Source: Bicyclus anynana (Eukaryota > Arthropoda > Insecta > Lepidoptera > Nymphalidae). From it: a stretch of DNA of 64,000 nucleotides. Under the pieces are notes generated by a model. The model was not told the DNA's origin. It was given only the letters and a program-made list of their open reading frames with translations, and did not search any database. The position numbers and the translations under genes were made by a program. The DNA is taken from the NCBI RefSeq assembly GCF_947172395.1, contig NC_069090.1, forward strand, positions 14,838,962-14,902,961, read 5' to 3'. This document shows, piece by piece, positions 19,099 to 29,441 of the stretch (the stretch's first letter is position 1; every line of letters starts with the position of its first letter).

Positions 19099-19175
19099 CA
19101 TCGTCCGACCTCGCCCCGCGCCTCAGGGGCTCGACCCAAGGTGCATCAGTGACTAGTATTTTCTCCACAAACAAT
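19099..19175 (-). other. Candidate internal exon, unknown gene
   Basis: On the minus strand a GC-rich stretch is bounded by 'ggttacag' (acceptor-like) and a perfect 'gtaagt' donor directly after 'gacgatg'. The 77-nt segment is open; one frame reads 'TDAPWVEPLRRGARSDD' at its end. It is unique in the window and clearly GC-richer than its surroundings. The acceptor's pyrimidine tract is weak. No gene can be named and no partner exon is visible. Confidence 0.3.
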
Positions 19176-19324
19176 CTGTAACCTTACTTAAAATATCGTG
19201 GTCTAAGTGAGACCGTGACCCGAATAAATACGGGAATTTCGAAAAAGTTCTATTTGGTAGAGAAGACTTCAAGGAGTCATTAAATGGGTCAGTGGATTTT
19301 GCAACGGGATTTTGTTTGCTTGGT

Positions 19325-19378
19325 TTTTAGGGTTCCGAATGTACGTAGTACAAAAACGGAACCCTTATAATATCACTC
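19325..19378. repeat. GGGTTCCG-type repeat fragment (family M)
   Basis: 'tttttagggttccgaatgta' followed by 'aaaacggaacccttataat', an inverted pair around a short spacer. A similar pair occurs at 43341-43400. It resembles an abundant lepidopteran repeat whose class I cannot assign. Confidence 0.45.
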
Positions 19379-19594
19379 GCGCACATTTTTTAAATTGTTG
19401 CTTAATTTTTTCTTCTTCTTTCATTTATTTATTTGTCCTTTTTTAATTTTTAACAATGTTTATAAAATTTGTATTTAATATAATGCAAAAAAACTATTAA
19501 AAATAATTAATTGCTTCATTATTATTAGTATTTTTTCATTTCTTTATACTTCAAGTAAGCCCTGCTGGCCTATTCACTAATTTGCTCTTTAATA
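19379..19594. other. AT-rich, possible LINE 3' UTR remnant
   Basis: 'tttttaatttttaacaatgt' and nearby tracts resemble the minus-strand 3' end of the LINE at 47.9 kb. Weak. Confidence 0.3.
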
Positions 19595-19935
19595 ATAACC
19601 TTGAGTGGAGTCACGCACTTGTGAATGTTGAGTGTAGGGTTAAAGGCGCCTTTGACAGTTATCAAACACTCTCCACGCAAGTCACTCTCCCCGCCTATCT
19701 CAAGTAACCCATAAAGAATTACACAACAAGAAATGTGGACGGCACGAACGCTACGAGCATACTTTAGACGACCGTCGACGACTGCCTTATATCGCAAGTC
19801 GTTCCCGCCAACCGATCGCTACCCCTCTCTAACTCCCTACGCTTTAAGGAAACAAGTCGCGCCACCTAGCGTCGGCACGAGCCAACACGAGATCGAGCGA
19901 CGTCATATCCATCAAGTCTACTAGTTCCTACAATA
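19595..19935 (+). repeat. Repeat family E, copy 2
   Basis: Same order of blocks as copy 1 from 'accttgagtgg' through 'aaagaattacacaacaagaa' to 'atcgcaagtcgtt', then an extra block 'gccaacacgagatcgagcga' that copy 3 also carries. The 5' part seen in copies 1 and 3 is missing. Confidence 0.6.
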
Positions 19936-20680
19936 GCATACCTAAGACACTCACAAAGAGAGAGATTATATATCCAGAGATTATCCCCTACAACACCAAA
20001 AACCTTACCTCTTTATAATATTACGACTAAGTGTAAATTAGGTTAAACATTCCATTGTGAAATATTCAATTATATTCACTGTAACTGAAACCGAAGTGAC
20101 CACGTTTTAACATCTCAAGCCCGTGCCGTGAAGGAAGGAAGTCAAACAAAAACTCGTGTCGAAGATGTCTTAAGGTCAAATAGCACGAGGCAGTTCTAAA
20201 TCATCACGTGGGGGTTACATTACACCCTGATCCGTAAATAGTTTAAATAACAAGACGCCACGTGGAGGAATATCGTCATAACTTTTTTGGGAATTGGCTG
20301 TGACAGAAATAAAATGCTATAAATGATCTGTCACTGAAATATTTTATTTCTTTTGGACAAAGGAGCCTGTAATAGCCAGACCTCATTTTGTGAAGGCTGA
20401 AAATTTGTCGGTCCTTGTTTCTGCCGTAGGTAAGTACGGTAGCTAATAGGCCAGTTGACACTTTAAAATGGTCTTAAATAGTTCATTATCGTTCCACTAG
20501 ACAAAATTTTTTTTTTTTTAGTTTTTCGAGACATTACATGAAATTCGTTTTTAAATATGATTTTGACAATACGAGCTAAAACGCCTGTCGGCCATGACAG
20601 ACTACTTTCAACTGTTTCATGACGTCACTATAACAAATCCCTGGAGCGTTTGCAAAAATATTAGTTAACAAGTTATATTG
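19936..20680. other. nothing recognised
   Basis: Unique sequence. Minus-strand open frames of about 60 codons here show no domain. Confidence 0.5.
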
Positions 20681-20971
20681 ACGGCCGCGTGGCGCAGTGG
20701 GTAGTGACCCTGCTTTCTGCATCCACGGCCGTGGGTTTGATTCCCACAACTGGAAAATATTTGTGTGATGAGCATGGGTGTTTTCCAGTGTCTGTGTGTA
20801 TTTATACATTATATAAGTATTTATATGTAGTATATAATTGTATATTAATATTATAATTATAATATCAACTATCTAAGCACCCATAACACAAGCTACTCTC
20901 TATGCTTACTTTGGGGCTAGATAGTGATGTGTATTGTTTAAGTATATTTATTTATTTATTTATTTATTTTA
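20681..20971 (+). mobile_element. SINE-P, full length
   Basis: tRNA-like head 'acggccgcgtggcgcagtgg' with B box 'gtgggtttgattccc', then 'aaatatttgtgtgatgagca', a TA-rich middle, 'aagctactctctatgcttac' and a (TTTA)n tail. A second copy at 37.57 kb is split by SINE-A. Confidence 0.85.
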
Positions 20972-21146
20972 TTTAACAATCAGTTCGACGTTTAGTACAC
21001 CAACTGTGTTAGTGACGTCACAAAATGGACGACAGCGTTTTTGATGTTTAGAAAATTTGAAAAAGTACGTGATATTAAAATTAAGTTTTATAAGAAATCC
21101 TTAATTTTTAATAATTGATATCGATATATTTCGAAAATTTATTCGA
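20972..21146. other. nothing recognised
   Basis: AT-rich spacer. Confidence 0.5.
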
Positions 21147-21192
21147 AACTCGAGCTCAGCAGTGAGCCGAATATGGGTTGATGATGATGATG
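21147..21192 (+). mobile_element. SINE-A 3' end only
   Basis: Just 'actcgagctcagcagtgagc' plus the tail 'gggttgatgatgatgatg'. Severe 5' truncation. Confidence 0.8.
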
Positions 21193-21440
21193 TACTTACC
21201 AATGGCATGGTAGCAATATGGGCTGATGAACTTTCAGTGATCATAAGATAAGGTAAGTCTAGCGATGGCAGGCTATTCTATTTGTCACGTTGAACTAAAC
21301 GTGTATTTATTGCGAACATAATATTCACCGTTAACTGAATATCTGTGCCTGAAGATCAAAGTCCATAAATAAGCTAATTTATTTATAATTGTATTTTCTG
21401 TCTCCCACGAATTAAATAACCGTTGAAGAACTTAAATTGC
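21193..21440. other. nothing recognised
   Basis: AT-rich, no shared repeat. Confidence 0.5.
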
Positions 21441-21641
21441 GAAGGGTTTGGGTTCGAACCCGGTCTGGGGCATGTGCCTGAAACTTTTCAGTTTTGTGCA
21501 TTTTAAGAAATTAAATATCATGGTGAAGGAATCCTGCATACCAGAGAATTGGCCAGCGTGGTGGACTATTGGCCTAACCCCTCTCATTCTGATAGGAGAC
21601 TCGAGCTATGTGAGCCGAATATGGGTTGATAATGATGATAT
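21441..21641 (+). mobile_element. SINE-A with internal deletion
   Basis: Starts mid-head ('gggttcgaacccggtctggg'). It lacks 'cgtgtctcaaacggtgaagg'/'acatcgtgagg' and the 'ttttcttaattctctgcg' segment, and ends with 'gggttgataatgatgata'. Confidence 0.85.
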
Positions 21642-21737
21642 AATAATTTTCCTTTTTAATATAATTGTGCATCTTTTAACATAGTTTATAAGTTATCTTA
21701 ATGTAACTAACCAATGGGCCTTTGTTGCCATAAATAA

Positions 21738-21774
21738 AGAAATTATTATTATTATTATTATTATAATAATGATG
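21738..21774. repeat. (ATT)n microsatellite
   Basis: About eight ATT units followed by 'ataataatgatg'. Confidence 0.8.
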
Positions 21775-21897
21775 TCATCTCTAAAATAACCAGCCAGTAC
21801 AAAAACCTTAAAAACCCCGAGCTTCTGGACTCAAAACCCGGACATATTAACAGATTTGTTTAACGTCTTGAAAGCCTCGTAGCGATTTTTTTTTAAT

Positions 21898-22085
21898 TAT
21901 TTTTTTTTTTAAAAAGAATATTTGCCATATCTTTTTAAAAACCAACCATTATTCCCATTCCCCTCCAATTAGTCGGGAAAGACTGTGCTAGGAGTGGGTA
22001 CGACAATAGACCAACGGGGCGGGGATCGAACCACCACCCCTCGGTGATGAGTCAGTCCACTTATACCGTTGAGCTATTGAGGCTA
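21898..22085 (-). mobile_element. SINE-N, full length
   Basis: T run at 21898-21912 is the tail. 'attcccctccaattagtcgg', 'aggagtgggtacgacaat' and the head with 'cggggatcgaaccacc' follow. The sequence ends in 'ttgagctattgaggct', the expected 5' terminus, with no fold-back. Confidence 0.87.
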
Positions 22086-22245
22086 CCGAAAAATAACACT
22101 TTAAATTCTAATCAGTATGTTCATTCACAATATGTCGACAGATTACAATATCGCGGGTGGGATTAAAAACTAACGTATTTTACAATTTAACGATAACATA
22201 CATATATTTTATAATGCCATATTGTTCAAATATATTTATACATAT

Positions 22246-22345
22246 ACTAGCGTACGCCCGCGACTTCGTCCGCGTGAGACTCGATGTAAACTTTCAACTA
22301 CCTACCAACGCTATCCTAAACCTGGAAAGACGGCAACCCTAACCA
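22246..22345 (-). mobile_element. Helitron-F-like 3' end
   Basis: 'actagcgtacgcccgcgact' with the hairpin is followed by a different body ('gatgtaaactttcaactacc'), so it belongs to another subfamily. Confidence 0.6.
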
Positions 22346-22404
22346 TGTCGATTCAAAGCTTGTAAAATAAGCTTACTTAAAACAAAAGAATTTTAATTTC
22401 TACT

Positions 22405-22835
22405 CCTAAAAAACTAACTACTGAATAGGTTAATCACTACCTGTTATCGCCGTTTAGTGTTGGAAATAGTAGTCTGTGACGGATATGACGTCGCTCGATC
22501 TCGTGTTGGCTTCAGTGTGCTCCAGGCGTTCGAGCCGTCCACATCTCTTGTTGTGTAATTCTTTATGAGTTACTTGGGATAGGCGGGGAGAGTGACTTGA
22601 GTGGAAAAGGGGAGTGTTTGTTAACAGTTAAAGGCGCCTTTAACCCTACACACATCGTTCACAAGTACGTGACTTCACTCAAGGTCATTCTCTGCCATCC
22701 TAGGGTCTTATTTTGGTTACAGTTTAATTTGTTAATTAAGTAGTGCTGACAAGTGTTGTGAATCCATAACCTTTGTTCGACATTAGTTTTCTTATATTTG
22801 TAATCACCTTTTGAGTCTACCTTAATATACCTAGA
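22405..22835 (-). repeat. Repeat family E, copy 3
   Basis: Reverse complement of copy 1 across 'gcctatcccaagtaac', 'aggtcattctctgccatcct', 'agggtcttattttggttac' and 'gtgaatccataacctttg'. Both outer flanks match copy 1 further than copy 2 does, giving a length of about 430 bp. Confidence 0.6.
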
Positions 22836-23081
22836 TCTAGAATATTATAAAATGGAAACTAACGTAGATAAGTATACCTATACGAGTATCTCTTATTACA
22901 AAACGAATGTTTAAGTTTACAAATTCAATCGTATTAAAATAGCTCCCATTGAAACAGCACAACGGAATTTGTTCTACGCAAAAGCACGTGAAGAATTCAA
23001 ATACACGACTTGGTGTTTATATTCAGTATCCTAGTCTTAGGGTGCGACCACACTTGAAGTTAAGTGTACCGGTGACTGAAT
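22836..23081. other. nothing recognised
   Basis: Unique sequence. Confidence 0.5.
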
Positions 23082-23158
23082 AATGCACGCCCCAGACCGG
23101 ATTCGAATTCACATCCTCAGGAATCGGAGGCAGGGGTCATATCCACTGGGCTATCTGG
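23082..23158 (-). mobile_element. SINE-A tRNA head only
   Basis: Only the head survives: 'atccactgggctatc' (A-box side) and 'ggattcgaattcacatcctc' (B-box side). The 3' part is absent, so a deletion rather than 5' truncation shaped this copy. Confidence 0.75.
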
Positions 23159-23604
23159 GTTTATTTTTTGTTATTTTGCGTCATGGTAATAAAAGTCACT
23201 CAATAAATAAAAATTAAAAAAAATTAAACCAATGAACTCAGAATTCGATTAAATTCAGTAGATAGGAAAACTGTTGATTCCACACGCTGCCTGTTGCAGG
23301 CGCGGCGGCGTCGTTGCGAAAACTAATAACACAACCACGTGCACATCCTGTTGACATTCCTGTTAAGGACATTGGCAATCATTATTATCAGCCAATTTTT
23401 ACAGTCTCAACATAAGGCCAGGCTCAAAAGAGCTGGAGTACCCATCACGCTGATCCAAAGGTTGGCGGGCTTAAGGAAATAAATGTTTAATTAATTAACG
23501 ACTATGATCAGATGTTAAAGAAAATAACCAGGACCGAGATGCTTAACATGCTCCCAAAGCACGGCAAACATTAGCAATACATACAGGTAAAATTGTGAAG
23601 TTAT
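23159..23604. other. nothing firm recognised
   Basis: A GC-richer patch near 23280-23340 and a short stretch like the SINE-A core ('cacgctgatccaaaggttgg') near 23435-23470. Confidence 0.4.
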
Positions 23605-23702
23605 GAGCGGTACTAGCCCAGTGGATATGACCGCTGCCTCCGAATCCGGAGGATAGGGGTTAGAATGCAGTCCAGGCTGTGCACCTGCAACTTTTCAGTT
23701 AA
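23605..23702 (+). mobile_element. SINE-A head and start of body
   Basis: 'gtactagcccagtggatatg', 'gcctccgaatccggagga' and 'cacctgcaacttttcagtt'. It stops before 'ttttaagaaatt'. Confidence 0.75.
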
Positions 23703-25159
23703 AGAAAAACGTAAAATAAATTTATGAGGGTTCTAAATGCGCCTTGCTAAAGAGTCCACAACAAACTCAACCAGGGTCGCTTTTTTGTTTTTTAGTCGTG
23801 GGAATAATAATGAATATTTTGTAACGCAGCCAAGTTTTAATTAATTATTGTAATTAATAGAATAAACTGACCTACACTTTTCTAATTAGTGTGCCCATCT
23901 TACCACAATACATATCTGAGATCCTAATTATTTCCTTACTTCACATGAAACAAAATCTGTTTACCCCATTATACACGTTAATGATACCATTATCATTACC
24001 GTGTCATTCTCAGTTTTTTTCTGAAAATATTACATTACTTATTGAACGATGAGTCAGCCATGTCTCCCACGTAACGATTAGCCATTTTTGCTTATAATGC
24101 TCTTGATTACAATATCAATCACGACATTAATACCGATCCATATCGACCCTTGACCTTGCTACGATTAATAACAATATTTTCCAACTATAGTTGCCAATTT
24201 CCATAATACATTACCGTAATGTATCCTTAATGATCGCATCTAAATCGTCTTTCTAATGAACAATCCCGTTGTTGATTGGACAACTGACTAATTGATCAAT
24301 GAATGAGATTTTGTAGATTTTTTTGTTAATTTAAAAAAGATACAGCTGTTTCTGCTACAAAAACGTATATTTTTAGATCAAAATAAATTCAATTTATAGG
24401 GTACTTTCACTTGAACTAGAACCATAAAAATTGGCAAGTGATGCCGTCATAGGTATATACTACAATAGGAAAAACTGAAACTAACATTTGTAATCATTAA
24501 ATCATAAAAATGTAATATTTCTTTATTATCCACCGAGGTTAAGCAAATACATACGTAAAAAGTACGGAACCATTGATGGGTGAGTCCAACTCGCACTTGC
24601 TCGGTTTTAAGTATTCAGCTATCTCCATAATATGAAACTAATCAATGAGTATATTTGAACTAAACTATGATGAATTTTACATAACCTTTGCTAGTATCAA
24701 ATACAATGTCCTAAACGCGAGTGACAAGGCCGGCGCCAATGTCCGGCGCAACGATCTCTGACCTTACTCAGTTACAATAACTTTGTTACATTAAAGTAAC
24801 CTTATTTACAAAACAATACATTTGAAACTCATTCACAAAGTACACGGCCACTGTATTTTTGCTAAAAAATGAGATAATCGTCGGTATACCGTAATTTTAG
24901 GTAAACAACCTGTGACTGGATGACGAAACGAAGAATTATAGTCCTCCTTATCAGTCTATTTAACCGCTTATAATAGGGGCAGGCCACCCTCCTTATAGGT
25001 GAAGGTATATGAAACTTTGACCTAATCAAAGTCAAATTCAGACTTTGACTTTGATCAAATGAATTGGAGTATATTCATTGGGATACTTCAATGAGGGTTG
25101 GCGGACTTTAGGCGATAATGTTGATTCGTTAACGATCGGAAAGCATTCTACATCAGCTA
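23703..25159. other. Long unique AT-rich stretch
   Basis: Holds a family M-like fragment at 24558-24611 (minus: 'accgagcaagtgcgagttgg', 'ggttccgtac') and a small inverted repeat at 25025-25055 (12-bp arms 'atcaaagtcaaa'). No coding signal seen. Confidence 0.5.
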
Positions 25160-25171
25160 CATTATGACATT

Positions 25172-26113
25172 CATCATCATCATCATATCAGCCGATGGAC
25201 GTCCACTGCAGGACATAGGCCTTTTGTAGGGACTTCCAAACATCACGATACTGAGCCGCCTGCATCCAGCGAATCCCTGCGACTCGCTTGATGTCGTCAG
25301 TCCACCTGGTGGGGGGTCGGCCAACACTGCGCTTACTAGTGCGCGGTCGCCATTCCAGCACTTTGGGACCCCAACGTCCATCGGCTCTTCGAACTATGTG
25401 CCCCGCCCATTGCCACTTCAGCTTCGCAACTCGTTGAGCTATGTTGGTGACTTTGGTTCTTCTGCAGATCTCTTCATTTCTGATTCGATCACGCAGAGAT
25501 ACTCCTAACATAGCTCGTTCCATCGCCCGCTGTGTGACTCTGAGCCTTCTTATGAGGCCCATAGTTAGCGACCAAGTCTCGGAACCATAGGTCATCACTG
25601 GCAACACGCACTGTTCGAAGACTTTCGTCTTCAGGCACTGAGGAATTTCGGACGAAAAGATGTCGCGAAGCTTCCCGAATGCAGCCCAACCGAGTTGGAT
25701 TCGACGGTTCACCTCTTTCTCGAAATTGGACCTACCTAACTGGATCATATGTCCTAGGTATATGTATTCGTCTACAATTTCGAGTGCAGCGTTCTCAACT
25801 ATAACTGGGTGGAGCGATACATGAGCATTACACATTACTTTTGTTTTGGCCATGTTCATTTTTAGGCCCACCTGTTGAGAAACTCTGCTGAGGTCATTGA
25901 GCATGGTACTAAGGTCAACCAGAGTCTCTGCCATGATGACTACATCGTCCGCGAACCGCAGTTGAGTGATGTACTCGCCATTGATGTTGATGTCAAGTCC
26001 GCCCCAGTCCAGAAGCTTAAAGACGTCTTCCAATGCGGCGGTAAATAGCTTCGGAGAGATCACATCTCCCTGACGCACTCCTCGCTGCAACTGGATTGGC
26101 CTCGTAGTCTGAT
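25172..26113 (-). mobile_element. RTE-clade LINE, 5'-truncated, with TSD
   Basis: The best retroelement copy here. The exact 12-bp sequence CATTATGACATT lies at 25160-25171 and 26114-26125, marking target-site duplication. On the minus strand the frame is open from the truncated 5' end to a TGA just before the (GAT)n tail. In the 300-residue part from 26090, motif 'QRGVRQGDVISPKLF' (residues 2-16) and the catalytic FADD (46-49) identify the palm of reverse transcriptase. 'QCVLPVMTYGSETW' and 'LKWQWAGHIVRR' mark the RTE C-terminus. The endonuclease and N-terminal RT are missing, so the copy cannot move by itself. Confidence 0.95.
25188..26090 (-). pseudogene. RTE reverse transcriptase, C-terminal 300 residues
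   Basis: Coding remnant inside the LINE copy above. The first codon of this span is TTG (Leu in the parental protein), not a real start; the frame continues upstream to 26113, reading 'RPIQ' before it. Catalytic YxDD-type box is FADD. No internal stop or frameshift, so the insertion is young relative to the other RTE pieces, or the frame was lost only by truncation. No promoter is expected. Confidence 0.9.
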
Positions 26114-26125
26114 CATTATGACATT

Positions 26126-26553
26126 ATAACACTATTATTATTAATTATAGTACATTTCTGAATAACTTGTAGTTGGCTAACCCGGATGTGACTTTTGTTC
26201 TTTGAGAATTCAATCTATTTAACTTTGTGTTCTCTGTTAAGCTAGGTATATCGCTATTAGAATCAGATTCTTATTGAACACACAAAATTAGATTTAATCA
26301 TTTAAGATGTATACCTACAACTGTCGATCCTGGTCACAAAGCGTTTAGTTTAGCTTTTTCTGTTCTGTGATCCTAGTCATTATCATTGACAGAATGTCAA
26401 CCAGGATCATTATCAGATCAGATTATCAGACTTAATGATAGTGATCGTTACAAAATCAAATATTATTACCTTCATCCACCAAGCCTCATTAGAACAACAT
26501 GTTGGGTCAACAGCATAAAATTGATACCCAATATAAATTCCCTCTTCTTTAAA
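26126..26553. other. nothing recognised
   Basis: Unique AT-rich sequence. Confidence 0.5.
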
Positions 26554-26600
26554 GTTACCTGGCCTTGTAGTTCGCCGTAACAACTACAAGGCCAGCTAAC
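26554..26600. repeat. Hairpin, 19-bp arms, at a retroelement tail
   Basis: Arms 26554-26572 and 26582-26600 match at 18 of 19 positions around a 9-nt loop ('ggccttgtagtt' core). Confidence 0.85.
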
Positions 26601-26625
26601 AAGAGGTTGGTAATGATGATGATGG
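26601..26625 (+). mobile_element. (GAT)n tail of a SINE-A or RTE copy
   Basis: 'ggttggtaatgatgatgatg' is what remains of an extremely 5'-truncated insertion. The preceding hairpin takes the place of its 5' end. Confidence 0.55.
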
Positions 26626-26693
26626 AATATTCGAATTGGCTTATCCGACTTTCATTATACCTACCTACATAACTAAAATCCTTCCCCCAATTG

Positions 26694-26906
26694 ACAAGGC
26701 ATCCACAGATCCGCGTCGCACGTGTCGGACGCATAGCATCAAACGGATTTAAATTTTACGGTAGGTAGATAAAATCCATTCGATGTGATCCGTACGATGC
26801 GGATCAGTGGACGCACTTGTATGACTTTCTATACAAAGCATACTAAAATCCGTTTAATGCGATGCGTCCGATACGTACGATGCGGATCTGTGGACGCCTG
26901 CCTAAA
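26694..26906. mobile_element. Long-TIR MITE, family Q
   Basis: Left arm 26694-26752 and right arm about 26839-26906 are inverted ('gcatccacagatccgc' against 'gcggatctgtggacgc'; 'cggacgcatagcatcaaacg' against 'cgtttaatgcgatgcgtccg'). A second internal copy of 'gcggatcagtggacgc' lies between. No TSD could be fixed and there is no coding capacity. Confidence 0.7.
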
Positions 26907-28013
26907 ATCAACGTCCTTCAACCACGTCGTGATCCTTTATTACATAGAATACATACAACAATAAATACCTATATCTACTTTAAACTATGAGTGCCTAGTA
27001 TATTCCCTTTGGTATATACACGTTTGGAAGCTACGGTATTACAGACAGACAGACAACATAGATGATTTCGCGTCAGGGGTTAAAAAAACGTATATAAAGT
27101 CCGTAACAATAACAAACTTGTTTTATAATGATGTTGGTTGACGTATGTGTATGAATAGTTGACGTCAACCACGCACTACTGACGACGAATGTAGTGGGTC
27201 AAAGATGAGAGAATTAACATTATAAACCACCTTTTATTATACCTACCTAAGTTTAATTAGTTTTTTTTGGCTAAAATTCATTAATGAAGAAAATCGTCAT
27301 CTTCCGTTAATAAGGACAATATGATAAAAACATTTCTATGTGACGTCCATAACGTCTCGTTTTTTTTTAAATGTTGTCCTCTTAAGGCAAAGATCGGCGA
27401 ACATAAAGTCTAAAGTTCTACTTAACATTTATTAATAACGTAAAATGAAATATGAATGATCAAAATTTTCTGAAGTGTAAGTTTACAACCACTTTTGAAA
27501 CTTTAGAATGAATTTTGTACAATGTCATTTGATTTGATTGGAACCCGCAAAAAAGAAATATTTTGATTTTTACATCAATAAAACTTGTTAATTAATAACT
27601 CAAAGAATCGAAAAGGTAACTCTCTTTGAATATGGGTGGGGCAATCATTCAAACACTAGCTACACCATCCCGTATTGGTGCAGCGTTACAGATTTAAAGA
27701 GTGTACTGTTTTGTATTCAAATCTTTTATAAAATACTGTTTTGTTATTTACCTACAGTTTAATTAGTTCTCTAACTTAATACGGCATTAGATTACTAAGT
27801 TCTCTTGTTACACATCGTAATGATCGTTCACAAGAAACACCAATATTCGAAGAAATGCTCGTTCAATTAGTTTAATACATAATTTCCACGATGTAATATA
27901 AACATAATGGTAATACCACCAATCTACACATGTTGAAGTTTCAGGTTCATGCATCGTTGGAGGTTGAACTTGAAACACGGTGATTGTTGCTACGCTCTTT
28001 ACACTTTATGATG
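26907..28013. other. Unique AT-rich stretch
   Basis: A 9-bp inverted repeat around 27136-27170 ('ggttgacgt'/'acgtcaacc'). Nothing else recognised. Confidence 0.5.
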
Positions 28014-28047
28014 TCCTGGTACTCGTTGTTACGGTTACGTACAGGTG
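28014..28047 (+). repeat. Family S core, copy 1 of 5
   Basis: 'tcctggtactcg' then 'ggttacgtacaggtg'. Shared with four more plus-strand copies downstream. The preceding 30-50 bases are loosely similar between copies (for example 'ctctttac' just before the core here and in copy 2). Each core ends in a sequence like 'aacag|gtg', resembling a splice donor. Confidence 0.6.
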
Positions 28048-28766
28048 ATACAATTATTGATTTTTTTTTTCATACACAAATTACTCGCTTAACTCTAAGA
28101 AGTAGAGCTATCTATTATTCTAAATTCGAACATATGCATATATTACAGTACGTCCAAAAAAACGTCGGAAAATTAAACGACAGAATTTGTTTTTTTTTCA
28201 TAATAGAGTGGGTGTTTGGCGGAGCTGAAATTCAAGTTTTCGAAGTCCTAAGCCCTAAGATCAGCTGCCATGTTGAAAAAGAGGTTTTTATCGATTTTTC
28301 ATTCTGGTGACCAAAATATACAAGTTCATGAAAAAAAAATATGGAGACATTTTTTGAAAACAAGAAAAATATATTCCCTATAATTTTGGCTTAAGAAAAT
28401 TTTCAAAATTGTTGTGGCGAATTCTGCAGCAACAGGAAACATTTTTCTTTACCTGTTTCTACTATTTAAAAAAATCATAATTTGGGCGCTAATGCAGTTT
28501 TAAACAGTACGTCTAGTCAAACCATCAAATTGTCAAATTATATTTTTATCGTAATATCAATGCTCTGACAGTGTTAACTTGTAAAATGGAAATTTAAAAA
28601 TTGTTATTTTTAAAGAAAGTATTGATCTAATGCACATACCTGCAAAGTGGTGTAACTAAGGTAACCTTCATATAAATTACAGGGGTGCAAGGTTGTTAAC
28701 CTCAAAGTTCACTCCGCCCCTATCGTTCGCCTGAAACAGTTGCTTACCTCTTTACTGCGTATGATG

Positions 28767-28802
28767 CCCTGGGTACTTCGTGTTTCGGTTACGTAACAGG
28801 TG
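28767..28802 (+). repeat. Family S core, copy 2
   Basis: 'ccctgggtacttcgtgtttc' then 'ggttacgtaacaggtg'. Upstream 'aagttcactccgcccctatc' resembles the corresponding part of copy 5. One-base insertions break any frame shared with other copies. Confidence 0.6.
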
Positions 28803-28851
28803 AAGTTTGGCTTTCAAGGACGATACAACAAGTTGTTATTTTATTTAACTA

Positions 28852-29275
28852 ACGGGTGCCCGCGACATATAGTTTGTTTTTCTATAATTTTTTCCTTGTC
28901 CAATCTGTTTAAACATTATTATAATCATCATTATTTGATTAAATTGGATTTATCACCCTATGGAACTTTTATTTGAAGTTAGTTTTTCTCGCTCACCCAA
29001 CTATGTAGTTTTCCAAACTTCTTTATGAATGCTTCTAAGGCTATTTCTCATCTATTTTGGGCGGTCGGAGTCATTAGTTAGGACGGTTTTTCTATGTTAA
29101 ACTCGTTCATGAAGGAACTTCTAAATAAGCCTCTATGTTGCAAAATAATCACTAACCTCCTTTATCTTCAAGTTAAGGTTCCATTGAAATCCCATTAAAA
29201 TCAGTACAACCGTTCCAAAGATTATTCCGGATAGACAGATAGACTGACAAAAATTTTAGTTAAAAATTTAGTAAA
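28852..29275 (-). mobile_element. Helitron-like repeat, family R
   Basis: Starts 'taacgggtgcccgcgacat', the decayed CTAG/hairpin end. The far end has 'aaatcagtacaaccgttcca' and 'agacagatagactgacaaaa', typical of the opposite end of lepidopteran Helitron-like repeats. Lies between S copies 2 and 3. Confidence 0.5.
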
Positions 29276-29406
29276 ACAATTACTTTGAAATTAAATTACA
29301 CAAATAGATATTTAATTGTTTTATACGTATGTATTGATTATAGTATGTGCGGGCAGGGCAACCTTCAGGCTTTAAGTATAGTGAAATCTCTTCAATTGTT
29401 ATTTTC

Positions 29407-29441
29407 CCCTGGTACAAAGTGTTTTCGTTACGTAACATGTG
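29407..29441 (+). repeat. Family S core, copy 3
   Basis: 'ccctggtacaaagtgttttc' then 'gttacgtaacatgtg'. Confidence 0.55.

Noticed and set aside
18890..19174. 94-residue minus-strand protein
   Set aside because: The frame runs from the candidate exon straight into a Helitron-F body; the Helitron part is not coding. Only the 77-nt exon candidate is kept.
20576..20809. 77-codon minus-strand frame
   Set aside because: Antisense reading of the SINE-P head; the similar frame at 37505-37696 is the same effect in the second SINE-P copy.
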